Shown here piece by piece: positions 17,349 to 25,879 of a stretch of DNA of 64,000 nt. The translations under genes and the position numbers were made by a program. The stretch is from positions 62,001-126,000 of the forward strand of contig NZ_BAAAHE010000007.1 of assembly GCF_039525035.1 (NCBI RefSeq), read 5' to 3'. Every line of letters begins with the position of its first letter. The first letter of the stretch is position 1. The notes below the pieces were generated by a model. It ran no database searches and was not told where the DNA came from. It was given only the letters and a program-made list of their open reading frames with translations. This DNA comes from Sporichthya brevicatena. Its GTDB lineage: Bacteria > Actinomycetota > Actinomycetes > Sporichthyales > Sporichthyaceae.

Positions 17349-18740
17349 ATGAGCAACCGTTCCGTGCGTCGACGGCGGGCGCTGTGCGCCACCGGCGCGT
17401 TCGCGATCCTGGCCGGCGCACCGCTCGTGTGGTCCGGGCACGCCACGGCGGCCGGCACGTTCGACGCCACCGCGGCCGCGTACGGCTTCGACTACCTCAT
17501 GGAGAACGCCTCCATCGCGGCCGGAGTCTCGCCGCAGTTCGCGGGTCCGGTCGCGCAGGCGGCACTGACCTCGCTGCCGTCGGGCACCTCGTTCGCGTCG
17601 CTGCCCTACCCGGGTGAGGTCGCCGCGGGTGTGCCCGGCCTGATCCCGAGTATCGTGCAGGGCCTGCCGCAGACGCCGGCCTACCCGTTCATGGTCACCT
17701 CGGGCCTGGGACAGGGCAAGCAGGAGATCAACCAGCCCGGCATCTCGATGCGCGCCCAGACCGAGGAGACCGACGCGAGTTCGCACGCGGTCTTCGGGAC
17801 CGAGGGCAGTGGGTCGGTGTCCGACGCGGTCGTGCGCGTCAGCGGCGAGCGGGTCAGTGCTGACGCCGTCGCGCGGCACGCGGCGCTCTCGATCGGCGAC
17901 CAGGGCGAGATCGGCCAGGTCATCTCGAAGGCCTCGGTGCTCCGCGGCTACGACGGCAAGGTGACGAAGACGTCGAGCCTGTCGATCAGCGGCATCCGCT
18001 TCCCGGGCCTGGAGTTCACGGTCCCGGCGAACAGCCCGGCGCCGGCGCCGGTGCCGAACACCCCGCCGTTCCCGCAGATCCCATTGCCGTTCGCGGGCAT
18101 GACCTTCCACGCCCCGACCTTCGGCTTCTACGACGGCCAGTTCACCGTGCAACTGCCGGGCGCGGGCCCGCAGCAGTACGCGGTCGACAACGCCGCCGTC
18201 GAGAAGGCGTTCGAGGCGCAGGGCATGCGCATCAGTTACATCAAGGCCGTCGAGACCCCGACCGGCATCACCGGCGCGACCTTCACGCTGCACTGGAAGG
18301 CGCCGGCCCCGCCGGACAACCCGCTGTACACGGGCCCCACCGACTTCACGCTGGTCTTCGGCCGCGCGAACGCCTCGATCAGCAGCGAGGGCAGCACCGC
18401 GTTCTCGCCGGTACCGGGTTCCACGGACGGGGCGCTCGGCGGCTCGGCGGCTCCGGGCGTCGACGGCGCCGGGACCGGCGGTGTCCTGCCCGGCGCGGTC
18501 GACGGTGCCGGACTGCTGCCCGGCGGCCTCGACGGTGCGGGCGCTCTCGCCGGAACTGACGCGATGTCAGGCGGCGTGCCGACCGCGAACCTCGTGCCCG
18601 CCGCGGACCGGGTTCAGGCCGCGACCACCACGTTGAGCATCGACGCCCTGTCGAACCTCTACTGGGTCCTGGTGGCGGCCGGTGTGATCGCCACATTCTC
18701 CATTCCGACTCTCCGACTCTTGGGAGCGCGATCTCGATGA
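17349..18740 (+). CDS. Secreted, membrane-anchored surface protein of unknown function
   Basis: Start ATG 17349; 463 residues. The N-terminus has a basic stretch (SNRSVRRRRALCATGAF) and a hydrophobic core ending near A-T-A-A, a signal peptide. Residues about 35-365 form the exported domain. A Gly/Ala/Pro-rich spacer with repeated D-G-A-G units (about 370-425) leads to a C-terminal transmembrane helix (LYWVLVAAGVIATF) and the basic tail R-L-L-G-A-R-S-R. No LPXTG motif is present, so anchoring is by the helix. It lies in an operon with two small membrane proteins, a permease and a binding protein (4-nt overlap downstream), suggesting a role in capturing the imported substrate. I do not recognise the family. 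Confidence 0.8.
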   Translation: MSNRSVRRRRALCATGAFAILAGAPLVWSGHATAAGTFDATAAAYGFDYLMENASIAAGVSPQFAGPVAQAALTSLPSGTSFASLPYPGEVAAGVPGLIPSIVQGLPQTPAYPFMVTSGLGQGKQEINQPGISMRAQTEETDASSHAVFGTEGSGSVSDAVVRVSGERVSADAVARHAALSIGDQGEIGQVISKASVLRGYDGKVTKTSSLSISGIRFPGLEFTVPANSPAPAPVPNTPPFPQIPLPFAGMTFHAPTFGFYDGQFTVQLPGAGPQQYAVDNAAVEKAFEAQGMRISYIKAVETPTGITGATFTLHWKAPAPPDNPLYTGPTDFTLVFGRANASISSEGSTAFSPVPGSTDGALGGSAAPGVDGAGTGGVLPGAVDGAGLLPGGLDGAGALAGTDAMSGGVPTANLVPAADRVQAATTTLSIDALSNLYWVLVAAGVIATFSIPTLRLLGARSR

Positions 18741-19165
18741 ACCCGATGACATTCGTGCGCGCACAGTGGGACCGGGTGGGCGCCTGGGTCTGCATCGCCG
18801 GTGGAGCGATCGTGCTGCTCCTGGGCTGGTGGGGGATCAGTGGCACCACCAGCGTCGGGCGACAGCTGCCCTACATCATCTCCGGTGGTCTGTTCGGCGT
18901 CTTTCTGCTCGGCCTCGGCGGCCTGCTCTGGGTCTCGGCCGACCTGCGTGACGAGTGGCGCGAACTGTGGAGCATCCGCGACGCGCTCGTGAAGATCGCG
19001 GCGGGGCAGGGCGGCAACGTCGAGAACTCGGCCTTCGCCCTGACGCCGGAGGAGCACGAGGAGGCGGCCGCGGTGCTGGCGGGTGGTCAGCTGCACCCGG
19101 TCTCCGCGTCGAACGGCTCGTCCTCTTCCCACCGTCGCCGCAGCACGGCGGTGAACGAGGCATGA
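18737..19165 (+). CDS. Small membrane protein with two TM helices
   Basis: A 142-residue protein. Its ATG overlaps the previous stop (ATGA). Hydrophobic helices are near residues 15-33 and 44-66, followed by a cytoplasmic-looking helical and polar tail of about 75 residues ending in S-S-H-R-R-R-S. No known domain is recognised. The tight overlaps with the surface protein and with the next gene suggest these three form a complex with the permease. Confidence 0.75.
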   Translation: MNPMTFVRAQWDRVGAWVCIAGGAIVLLLGWWGISGTTSVGRQLPYIISGGLFGVFLLGLGGLLWVSADLRDEWRELWSIRDALVKIAAGQGGNVENSAFALTPEEHEEAAAVLAGGQLHPVSASNGSSSSHRRRSTAVNEA

Positions 19166-19605
19166 GCTGGGTGCTCGACGGCCCGTGGCAACGCCGCGAG
19201 GTCGTCTGGCCGAGCGTGCGCATCGGCGCCGGCCTGCTCGGGATCTGGGTCGCCTACTTCGGGTGCAGCGGCACGCTGGAGTGGACCGACCAGACCGTCT
19301 GGATGGCGGTCGGCAGCATCGCGCTGATCGTGTCGCTCTCGGGTGTGGCGGGCTGGATCCGGGTCGGGCTGCGGAACCTGCGTCACCTCGAGCGCCTCAT
19401 GCTCGGCACCGCCCGCGCGCAGTTCGCCGGGGCGGCGGGTGCGATCCGCGCCGACGTCGCGGCGGAGAGCCGGTCGAGCGCCCTCGTCACCGTCCCGGGT
19501 ACCACCCTCGTCCATCGCGCCGACTGCCTGTTGGTGGCCGGCAAGGCCGTGGCGGCCGCGCCCTCGCAGGCCGGCCTCGACCAGTGCGGGATGTGTGAGC
19601 CGTGA
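19162..19605 (+). CDS. Small membrane protein with C-terminal H-x3-C...C-x2-C motif
   Basis: Start ATG 19162 overlaps the previous stop; 147 residues. Two TM helices are near residues 18-36 and 46-66, followed by an amphipathic helix. The C-terminal 40 residues contain VHRADCLLVAG, then GLDQCGMCEP. His, Cys and a Cys-x2-Cys pair at this spacing resemble the small Zn-binding motif of the Ada N-terminal domain and related minidomains, placed here on the cytoplasmic side. It overlaps the permease start (GTGA). The function is unknown; a metal- or redox-sensitive gate or assembly factor for the importer is conceivable. Confidence 0.72.
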   Translation: MSWVLDGPWQRREVVWPSVRIGAGLLGIWVAYFGCSGTLEWTDQTVWMAVGSIALIVSLSGVAGWIRVGLRNLRHLERLMLGTARAQFAGAAGAIRADVAAESRSSALVTVPGTTLVHRADCLLVAGKAVAAAPSQAGLDQCGMCEP

Positions 19606-21542
19606 GCGAGTACGTGACCTTCCTGGTCATCGGCGTCACCGTCGGCACCGTCTACGGCCTGTCGGCGATGGGCCTGGTGCTGACCTACAAGACGACCGGT
19701 GTCTTCAACTTCGGCCACGGCGCGATCGGCGCCGGCGCGGCCGTCATCTTCTACAAGCTGCGCGACGACGGCGGGCTGCCGCCGTGGATCGCGGCCTTCC
19801 TCGCGATCGTCATCTTCGGCATCGTCGTCGGCGCCGCGTTCGAACCGATCGCCCGGCGCCTCGCGCAGGTGTCCACGACGTACAAGGTCGTGGCGACGGT
19901 CGGGCTGATCGTCGCGGTGCAGGCGCTCGTGCAGCTCATCTACGGCGTCGTTCCGATGTCGGTGAGCCCGGCCCTGTCGCAGAAGCGGGCCTTCACGCTC
20001 TCCGGTGTTCAGGTCACCTACGAGCAGGTCCTGGTCACGGTCTTCGGTGTCGTGTCGGCGATCGCCCTGTACGCGTTCTTCCGCGCGACGCGAACGGGAC
20101 GTGCGATGCGCGCGGTCGTCGACAACCCCGAGCTGCTCGACATGACCGGTGTCTCGCCGACGAAGGTCCGGCGCACCGCGTGGATGATCGGCTGCGGGTT
20201 CGCCGCCGTCTCCGGCGTCCTGCTCGCCTCGCAGCAGCAGCAGCTCGACGTCACCCTGCTCTCGCTGCTCGTGGTCCAGGCGCTCGGTGCTGCCGCGATC
20301 GGCGCGTTCACCAACCTCCCGATGAGCTTCGCCGGCGGCATCATCGTCGGCGTCGTGCAGGCGCTGATCTCCAAGGAGGCCAGCAGCAACGTCTCGCTGC
20401 AGGGTCTCGACACCAACGCGCCGTTCATCATCCTGTTCCTCCTGCTCCTCCTCATCCCGAAGAAGCGGCTCGTCGAGCTCGGCCAGACCGTGAAGGCGCG
20501 CAGCTCGGTGCGCGAGCCGCTGCCGGTTCAGTTCCGCTCCTCCGCGGCCGTCGTCGTGCTGGCCGGCGCGTGCGTCGTCCCGTTCGTCGTCGAGGAGAAG
20601 CTGGTCACCTGGAACGTCGCGCTCTCGCAGGTGCTGCTGTTCCTCTCCCTCGGTCTGCTGGTTCGGACGTCGGGTCAGATCTCGCTGTGCCAGATGGGCT
20701 TCTTCGCCATCGGCGCCGCGGCATTCGGGCACGCGCTCGGCAGCGGCACCCCGTGGCTGATGGCGGTCCTGTGGGCCGGCGCGGTCGCGATCCCCGTCGG
20801 TGCGCTGATCGCGATCCCGGCCATCCGGCTCTCCGGTCTGTACCTCGCGCTCGCGACGCTCGGCTTCGGCGTCCTGCTCGCGAACTACTTCTACCCGCGC
20901 AGCTACTTCTTCGGCAGCCGCGTCGGTCTGCAGACCGGGCGACCGGGCTGGTTCGAGAGCGACAAGGCCTACTACTTCCTGCTGCTGGGGATCGCGATCG
21001 CGGGCATCGTGCTCGTCGCGCTCATCGAGCGGGCGCGCCTCGGCCGCCTGCTGCGCGGCATGGCGGACTCCCCGGTCGGCCTGACGACGCTCGGCCTGTC
21101 GGCCAACGTCACGCTGGTCCTGGTGTTCTGCCTGTCGGCGTCCATGGCGGCGATGTCCGGTGCGCTCAACGCCTCGGTCTTCGGCGGAATCACGCAGGAC
21201 TCGTACTCCTACGTGTACTCGCTGATCTTCCTCTCCGTGCTGGTCATCTCCGGCACGTCGACGATCGTCGCGGCGATCGTCGCCCCCCTGCTCTCGGTCG
21301 TGGCCCCGGTGTACATCGACAACCCGGACGCCGCGCTGTACCTGCAACTCGGGTACGGCGTCGCGGCGATCGCCACGGCGATGCTCGCGGAGGGCGGTGG
21401 GTCGGCCCTGCTCGGCCAACTCACCCGCAACCGCGGCCCCGAGGGTGCCGCCCCCGCACGCTCCCTGCGTCGCTTCGGCGACGCCACCCCGAACCTGACC
21501 GGTTCCCGTCTCCAGGAGGTCCGTTCCCATGCGAACGCCTAG
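19602..21542 (+). CDS. Fused branched-chain-type ABC permease (LivH-LivM)
   Basis: A 646-residue protein starting at GTG 19602. The N-terminal half (about 1-290) is LivH-like: GTVYGLSAMGLVLTYKTTGVFNFGHGA, where the F-N-F-G-H-G signature is diagnostic, plus the A-D-N-P-like segment VVDNPELLDMTGVS. The C-terminal half (about 310-610) is LivM-like with SLGLLVRTSGQISLCQMGFF, ALATLGFGVLLAN and a MADSPVGLTTLGLS loop. These are usually two proteins; here one chain carries both inner-membrane channels. The last 14 nt overlap the binding-protein gene. ATPase subunits are missing locally and are probably those at 45927 and 46788. Confidence 0.92.
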   Translation: MSEYVTFLVIGVTVGTVYGLSAMGLVLTYKTTGVFNFGHGAIGAGAAVIFYKLRDDGGLPPWIAAFLAIVIFGIVVGAAFEPIARRLAQVSTTYKVVATVGLIVAVQALVQLIYGVVPMSVSPALSQKRAFTLSGVQVTYEQVLVTVFGVVSAIALYAFFRATRTGRAMRAVVDNPELLDMTGVSPTKVRRTAWMIGCGFAAVSGVLLASQQQQLDVTLLSLLVVQALGAAAIGAFTNLPMSFAGGIIVGVVQALISKEASSNVSLQGLDTNAPFIILFLLLLLIPKKRLVELGQTVKARSSVREPLPVQFRSSAAVVVLAGACVVPFVVEEKLVTWNVALSQVLLFLSLGLLVRTSGQISLCQMGFFAIGAAAFGHALGSGTPWLMAVLWAGAVAIPVGALIAIPAIRLSGLYLALATLGFGVLLANYFYPRSYFFGSRVGLQTGRPGWFESDKAYYFLLLGIAIAGIVLVALIERARLGRLLRGMADSPVGLTTLGLSANVTLVLVFCLSASMAAMSGALNASVFGGITQDSYSYVYSLIFLSVLVISGTSTIVAAIVAPLLSVVAPVYIDNPDAALYLQLGYGVAAIATAMLAEGGGSALLGQLTRNRGPEGAAPARSLRRFGDATPNLTGSRLQEVRSHANA

Positions 21543-23049
21543 TCCGTTCCGATCGACACGGGCTCGCACGGGCCCGTCCGCCGGACGCATCGCAGCGGTC
21601 GCCGTGGCCGTCGGTCTCGTCCTCGCCGGGTGCGGTTCGCGGGTCGACGAAGAGGTCGCGGAGGCCGCGCCGGCCGGGGTCACCTCCGACGTCGGCACCG
21701 GCGCCGTGACTCCCGGCACCGACCCGGCCGGCGGAGTCGTGCCTGGTGCCGGCGCCGGCGCCGTGCCGGGTGCGGTCGCCCCGGGCACCACGACGACGAA
21801 CACCGCGCCGAACGCCGCCGCCGGTGGGAACACCGCGACGACGAACAACTCGTCCGGGACCAAGGGCAACACGGCCGGGACCAAGTCGTCGGGTGGCAAC
21901 ACCGCGCAGACCCCCGTCGCGGCCGGCTGCAAGCAGCAGGGCCCGCCGGTCGTGATCGGTCAGGTCGGCACGTTCAGCGGCCTCGTCGGGGCGAACTTCG
22001 CCGGCGCCATCAAGACCTCGTACGTGTGGGTCAACTACATGAACGCCAAGGGCGGCCTCGGCTGCCACCCGATCCGGTTCATCCAGATCGACGACCAGTC
22101 GAACCCGGCGCTGAGCCAGGCCGCGGTCGAACGCCTGGTCTCCAAGGAAGGCGCGATCGCGATCTTCGCGGCCTTCGTGCCGCTGGACGTCGCGGGCTTC
22201 CAGGCCGGACTGAACAAGATGAAGGTCGCGGCGATCGGCGGTGACCAGGCCGCGCCGGAGTGGAACTCCAACCAGTACATGTACCCGGTCGGTGGGACGC
22301 CGCGCGCCGGCATCGCGGGCTCGGTCCAGCAGGCCGCCGAGGCCGGCGGCAAGAAGATCGCCGTCCTGTACTGCGTCGAGGCATCGCCGTGCGGGTCGAA
22401 CTTCAACGACACGATCATCAAGGACGGCTACGCGAAGAAGTTCGGCATGGAGGTCGTGTACTCCGGGTCGGTCTCGATCACGCAGCCCGACTACACCGCG
22501 CAGTGCCAGAACGCGAAGAACGCGGGTGCCGACGTCGTGGCCTGGGGCCTCGACCGTGCGGGTCTGCAGCGAGCCGCGAAGTCCTGCGCAGCCATCGGGT
22601 ACTTCCCGAAGCTGCCGTTGATCGCGCTGCAGGGGAGCTTCGACCCGAAGGACCCGAACCTCCGTAAGTCCGGGGCGTTCCTGTCCAGCCTGTCGTTCCC
22701 GTACCTGATCAACAACACGCCGGCGACGAAGGCGTACCACGAGGCGATGCAGAAGTACGCCCCCGGCGCGGCGGTCGACACCTCCGGTTCGGGCACCTGG
22801 GCCGCCGGTCAGATGCTCGCGAAGATCGTCGAGAAGCTCGGGCCCGAGGCGCAGACGCGGCCGCTGACGAAGGAGGACATCTTCGTCGGCGCGGGCAAGA
22901 TCAAGAACGAGACGCTCGACGGGATCATCCCGGCCACGACGTACAAGGCCACCGGACCCCAGCCGGAGAACCTCTGCTACTTCGGGATCCGGTTCAACTC
23001 CGACGGCACGTTCAACGCGCCGAAGGGTCTGAAACCGACCTGCCTGTAG
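21529..23049 (+). CDS. ABC importer substrate-binding lipoprotein (Peripla_BP_6)
   Basis: A 506-residue protein. A signal peptide with lipobox L-V-L-A-G-C predicts lipid anchoring on the outer face of the membrane. A roughly 100-residue low-complexity linker rich in Thr, Asn, Gly and Ala follows. The type I periplasmic-binding fold runs from VVIGQVGTFSGLVGANFAGA (about 142) through EASPCGSNFNDTI and YTAQCQNAKNAGADVVAWG to the C-terminus. The family binds amino acids, amides and aromatic or cyclic acids; the ligand here is unknown. The start overlaps the permease. The stop TAG abuts the convergent TetR stop (TAGCTA), with no terminator between them. Confidence 0.92.
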   Translation: MRTPSPFRSTRARTGPSAGRIAAVAVAVGLVLAGCGSRVDEEVAEAAPAGVTSDVGTGAVTPGTDPAGGVVPGAGAGAVPGAVAPGTTTTNTAPNAAAGGNTATTNNSSGTKGNTAGTKSSGGNTAQTPVAAGCKQQGPPVVIGQVGTFSGLVGANFAGAIKTSYVWVNYMNAKGGLGCHPIRFIQIDDQSNPALSQAAVERLVSKEGAIAIFAAFVPLDVAGFQAGLNKMKVAAIGGDQAAPEWNSNQYMYPVGGTPRAGIAGSVQQAAEAGGKKIAVLYCVEASPCGSNFNDTIIKDGYAKKFGMEVVYSGSVSITQPDYTAQCQNAKNAGADVVAWGLDRAGLQRAAKSCAAIGYFPKLPLIALQGSFDPKDPNLRKSGAFLSSLSFPYLINNTPATKAYHEAMQKYAPGAAVDTSGSGTWAAGQMLAKIVEKLGPEAQTRPLTKEDIFVGAGKIKNETLDGIIPATTYKATGPQPENLCYFGIRFNSDGTFNAPKGLKPTCL

Positions 23050-23727
23050 CTACTGCTTCCCCTTCGCGGTCCCCGCGGCCTCCTCGGCCCCGGGGACCGC
23101 GAAGCCGGAGAGGAAGATGCGCGCGAACCCGTCGGCGATCTCCTCCGGCGGGACGGGGTAGGTCGGGCGGTACCAGCGGTACATCCAGTTGACCGTGCCG
23201 AAGAGCGCCATCGAGGCCACGTTGATCGGGATGTCGTCGCGCAGCGTCCCTTCCTCCTGGCCCTGGCGGAGGATCGAGCGGACCAGCGCCTCGTACTGGC
23301 GTGTCTCCTCGATGACGTCGATCGCCCATTCGCTGTCCTGGCGGGCGATGCGCCCGAGGTCCTCGATGTAGACGTTCATGTGGGGGTAGTTCTCCGCGTA
23401 GGAGATCACCATCGACTCGATCAGCGCGCGGATCTTCGCCGGCGTCGTGTCCTTGCTCTTGCGGATGGCGTGCGCGGCCTCCATGTCGCGGGCGAGGGCC
23501 TCGCGCACGATCTCCTGCAGCAGTTCTTCCTTGCTGCCGAAGTAGTAGTAGATGGAGGCGCGCTCGGTGCCGAGGGCTTGCGCGACGTCCTTCAGCGTGG
23601 CCTCGTACCCCTTGTCCCGGAACACGTGCGCCGCGGCGCGGACGATCTCCTTGCGACGTGCGATGTAGGCCGCACTGCCCTCTTCCATCGCGGCCTGGCG
23701 CCGCGCCTCAATTCCACTGCTCGCCAT
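23050..23727 (-). CDS. TetR-family regulator (candidate repressor of the window-wide operator)
   Basis: A 225-residue protein with an N-terminal HTH at about 25-70: ARRKEIVRAAAHVFRDKGYE, TLKDVAQALGTERASIYYYF. It has a KstR-type look (Y-Y-Y-F-G-S-K-E-E-L-L). The C-terminal ligand domain ends NWMYRWYRPTYPVPPEEIAD. A close paralog is at 55293, sharing the unusual YRWYRPTYPV segment (HRWYRPTYPV there). It lies 30 nt downstream of an amidohydrolase in an operon controlled by the operators at 24618-24656, so it is probably autoregulated. In catabolic TetR proteins of this group the inducer is often an acyl-CoA; here that is inference. Confidence 0.9.
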   Translation of the reverse strand: MASSGIEARRQAAMEEGSAAYIARRKEIVRAAAHVFRDKGYEATLKDVAQALGTERASIYYYFGSKEELLQEIVREALARDMEAAHAIRKSKDTTPAKIRALIESMVISYAENYPHMNVYIEDLGRIARQDSEWAIDVIEETRQYEALVRSILRQGQEEGTLRDDIPINVASMALFGTVNWMYRWYRPTYPVPPEEIADGFARIFLSGFAVPGAEEAAGTAKGKQ

Positions 23728-23757
23728 GGCGCGAATTATCGCATCATGGACGGTGAA

Positions 23758-24585
23758 TTAGGAGAAGAAGAGGGCCTCGGCGTTCCCGGCGACGTACTTC
23801 TGGAGCTTCTCCGCGTCCCGGAACTCCAGATTCACCACTTCCCCCAGGCAACGCTCGTGTGTAAGGAGTGGGTAGTCGCTCGCGAACATGACGCGATCTG
23901 CGCCCCGGGTGTTGGCGTACTGCAGGATCGCGGGCGGAATGTGCTTCGGGGCAATGGCCGAGGTCATGTAGGACACGTTGGGCCACTTGACCATCAGCTT
24001 CACGCAGACGTCGACCCACGGCTCCCCGCCGTGGGCGAGGACGATCTTCAGGTCGGGGAAGAACGCGCAGACGTCGTCGACCGGCAGCGGGTCCTGGTAC
24101 TTGCTCGGAACCTGCGGCCCGGGAAAGCCGACGTTGAGGCTGACGGGGATCCCCAACTCCACACATTTGGCGTACACGGGGTAGTACGCGGCCTCGTTGT
24201 AGGCCAGTTGCGTCTGCAGTCCCATCATGCGGATCAGGCGGTAATTGTCCTGTGCCACAAGGTCTTCGACGAGGCGGACCGCGGCCATGCCGTCCCGTGG
24301 ATCGACGACGTGGGAGAGCGCGAACCGGTCCGGATGGGTGTCGCGGGCCTTCACGCACCACTCCCGGTCGTCACCGAAGAACCCGGAGCAGAGCACGCCC
24401 TTCGCGACGCCGGCGGCGTCCATCTCGTCGATCAGCTGCTCGAGCGTGGTGCCGCGTTCGAGGCGCTCGGCGAGGTCGGGGAACAGGTACGAGACGTCGC
24501 CGGCGGTGGCACCGAGATTGGGGTTGATCCAGGCGTCCACGACACCGGTCGGCGGGGGGAAGTGGGGAGCGCGCGTCGCTGTCAT
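23758..24585 (-). CDS. Amidohydrolase-2 family protein with altered N-terminal metal site
   Basis: A 275-residue TIM-barrel protein of the ACMSD-like family, shorter than the other type in this window. Conserved are VLAHGGEPW (strand 6 His) and FASDYPLLTHERC (strand 8 Asp). The usual N-terminal H-x-H is replaced by V-V-D-A-W-I-N-P-N, and the strand 5 His region reads SLNVGFPGP. It may therefore use a reduced metal site or act without metal. The paralog at 54438 has the same changes. It is the first gene of an operon with the TetR gene at 23050. The start is about 9 nt from the predicted -10 box, so the message is nearly leaderless. Confidence 0.87.
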   Translation of the reverse strand: MTATRAPHFPPPTGVVDAWINPNLGATAGDVSYLFPDLAERLERGTTLEQLIDEMDAAGVAKGVLCSGFFGDDREWCVKARDTHPDRFALSHVVDPRDGMAAVRLVEDLVAQDNYRLIRMMGLQTQLAYNEAAYYPVYAKCVELGIPVSLNVGFPGPQVPSKYQDPLPVDDVCAFFPDLKIVLAHGGEPWVDVCVKLMVKWPNVSYMTSAIAPKHIPPAILQYANTRGADRVMFASDYPLLTHERCLGEVVNLEFRDAEKLQKYVAGNAEALFFS

Positions 24586-24617
24586 CGCCTCTCAGCCTAG
24601 CCCCGCGGCTCGCCGCG

Positions 24618-24656
24618 ATCAACGCCGACGTAGGCATTTTCAACACGTGAGTTGAC
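24618..24656. promoter_or_regulatory. Window-wide operator doublet, sites 5 and 5b (21-bp offset), divergent promoters
   Basis: TTCAACACGTGAGTTGAC (24639-24656) is strong; ATCAACGCCGACGTAGGC (24618-24635) is a degenerate second copy exactly 21 bp away. The plus promoter is -35 TTGACA (24652-24657), 17 bp, -10 CAATCT (24675-24680). The minus promoter is -35 TTGATC from the left arm of the degenerate site, 17 bp, -10 TAGGCT (24595-24600). Each site overlaps the -35 of one promoter. Confidence 0.8.
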
Positions 24657-24724
24657 AGGGAATTGCTTTCGAGGCAATCTCTGGGAAGACAACTCATCTC
24701 GATCGTGCTCCCACGGAGGGCCGC

Positions 24725-25879
24725 ATGAAGTTCCACCTGATCCAGCCGGGCATGATCGGGCGTCAGCACGAGATCAAGCAGGGCATGGCGGGCCAGAACA
24801 AGGAGCTCTACCAGCGTTATCTGGAGGAGATCCGCGGCTACATCCGGCTCGCGGACGAGCTCGGGTACGCCTCCTACGGGCACAACGAGCACCACCTGCA
24901 GATCGAGGGCTTCGAGATCACGAACCACCCGGGCATGTTCAGCCTGTTCGTGGGTCTGCACTCGAAGCGGATGCGCGTCTCGACCCTCGGTTACGTGCTC
25001 ACCACGCACAACCCGGTCCGCGCCGCCGAGGAGATCGCGACGCTCGACCACATGCTGCAGGGCCGCCTCAACGTCGGGTTCACCCGCGGCTACCAGTCGC
25101 GCTGGGTCGGCTCGTACGCCGCCGTGCCGGGTGCGAACGCGACGACGCCGCAGGACGCCAAGGCGCGCGGCGAGGTCGACACGATGAACCGCGAGATCTT
25201 CGAAGAGTGCGTCGGCATCGTGAAGAAGGCCTGGCTGAACTCGACCTTCTCGCACAAGGGCAAGTACTGGCAGTTCCCGCCGGAGACCGGCCTGACCGGC
25301 CACCCCGCGTACGAGAAGTACGGCGCGGGCATGGGCCCGGACGGGATGGTCCAGGAGATCGGCATCGCGCCGCGTTGCTACCAGGACCCGCACCCGCCGC
25401 TGTACGGCGCGTTCGCGCACTCGATGCGCACGATCGACATGTGGGCCCGCGAGGGCGGCAAGCCGATCGTCATGGCGAACCAGATGGACTTCTGCGAGAA
25501 GCTCTGGGACCGCTACATCGCCACCGCGGCCGAGGCCGGCCGTGAGGTCAAGCGCGAGGACGCGGCGGCGTGGGGCGGTGTCCTGATGCTGGGCAACAAC
25601 CCCGACCGGCTGCAGGAGATCAAGGCCGAGCACGACTGGTACTGGAACGAGTTCTTCCTCCCCTTCGGCCAGGGCTACGCCAACTGCCTGATCGGCAACG
25701 CCGACCAGATCTCCTACGCGATCGAGGACGCCCACAAGCGCCTGGGCTTCAACGAGATGTGGCTCCAGTTCGGCCAGGGTCACCTCGACCCCGAGGAGAA
25801 CGAGGAAGAGCTGCAGATGTTCATCGACAAGGTTGCGCCGCGGTTCTCGACCAAGGACGCGGATGGGACTTGGGTCTGA
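24725..25879 (+). CDS. LLM-class flavin-dependent oxidoreductase (near-twin of 53140-54294)
   Basis: A 384-residue luciferase-like monooxygenase with MKFHLIQPGMIG, YASYGHNEHHL, STLGYVLTTHNPVRAAEEIATLDHM and LNVGFTRGYQSR, all typical of the bacterial-luciferase TIM barrel that binds FMN or F420. It has the same length as the protein at 53140, with most residues identical by eye. The likely reaction is oxygen insertion (Baeyer-Villiger or hydroxylation) or F420-linked dehydrogenation of a pathway ketone, in the cytosol. The last codons overlap the crotonase gene. The promoter is the one described at 24618-24680. Confidence 0.92.
   Translation: MKFHLIQPGMIGRQHEIKQGMAGQNKELYQRYLEEIRGYIRLADELGYASYGHNEHHLQIEGFEITNHPGMFSLFVGLHSKRMRVSTLGYVLTTHNPVRAAEEIATLDHMLQGRLNVGFTRGYQSRWVGSYAAVPGANATTPQDAKARGEVDTMNREIFEECVGIVKKAWLNSTFSHKGKYWQFPPETGLTGHPAYEKYGAGMGPDGMVQEIGIAPRCYQDPHPPLYGAFAHSMRTIDMWAREGGKPIVMANQMDFCEKLWDRYIATAAEAGREVKREDAAAWGGVLMLGNNPDRLQEIKAEHDWYWNEFFLPFGQGYANCLIGNADQISYAIEDAHKRLGFNEMWLQFGQGHLDPEENEEELQMFIDKVAPRFSTKDADGTWV

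Larger units (their letters stand above)
23050..25879. repeat. Paralogous module, copy 1 (TetR-amidohydrolase / LLM)
   Basis: TetR (minus), 30 bp, amidohydrolase (minus), 139-bp divergent operator region, LLM oxidoreductase (plus). The same three genes with the same 30-bp and a 143-bp spacing recur in inverted orientation at 53140-55934. Protein similarity is very high for the LLM pair and clear for the others. This is an ancient duplication rather than a recent repeat, because the intergenic DNA is no longer alike outside the operators. Confidence 0.85.

Noticed and set aside
23050-25879. Recent transposition as the cause of the mirrored module
   Set aside because: No transposase, terminal repeats or target duplications are visible, and the intergenic DNA has diverged, so an old duplication is more likely.
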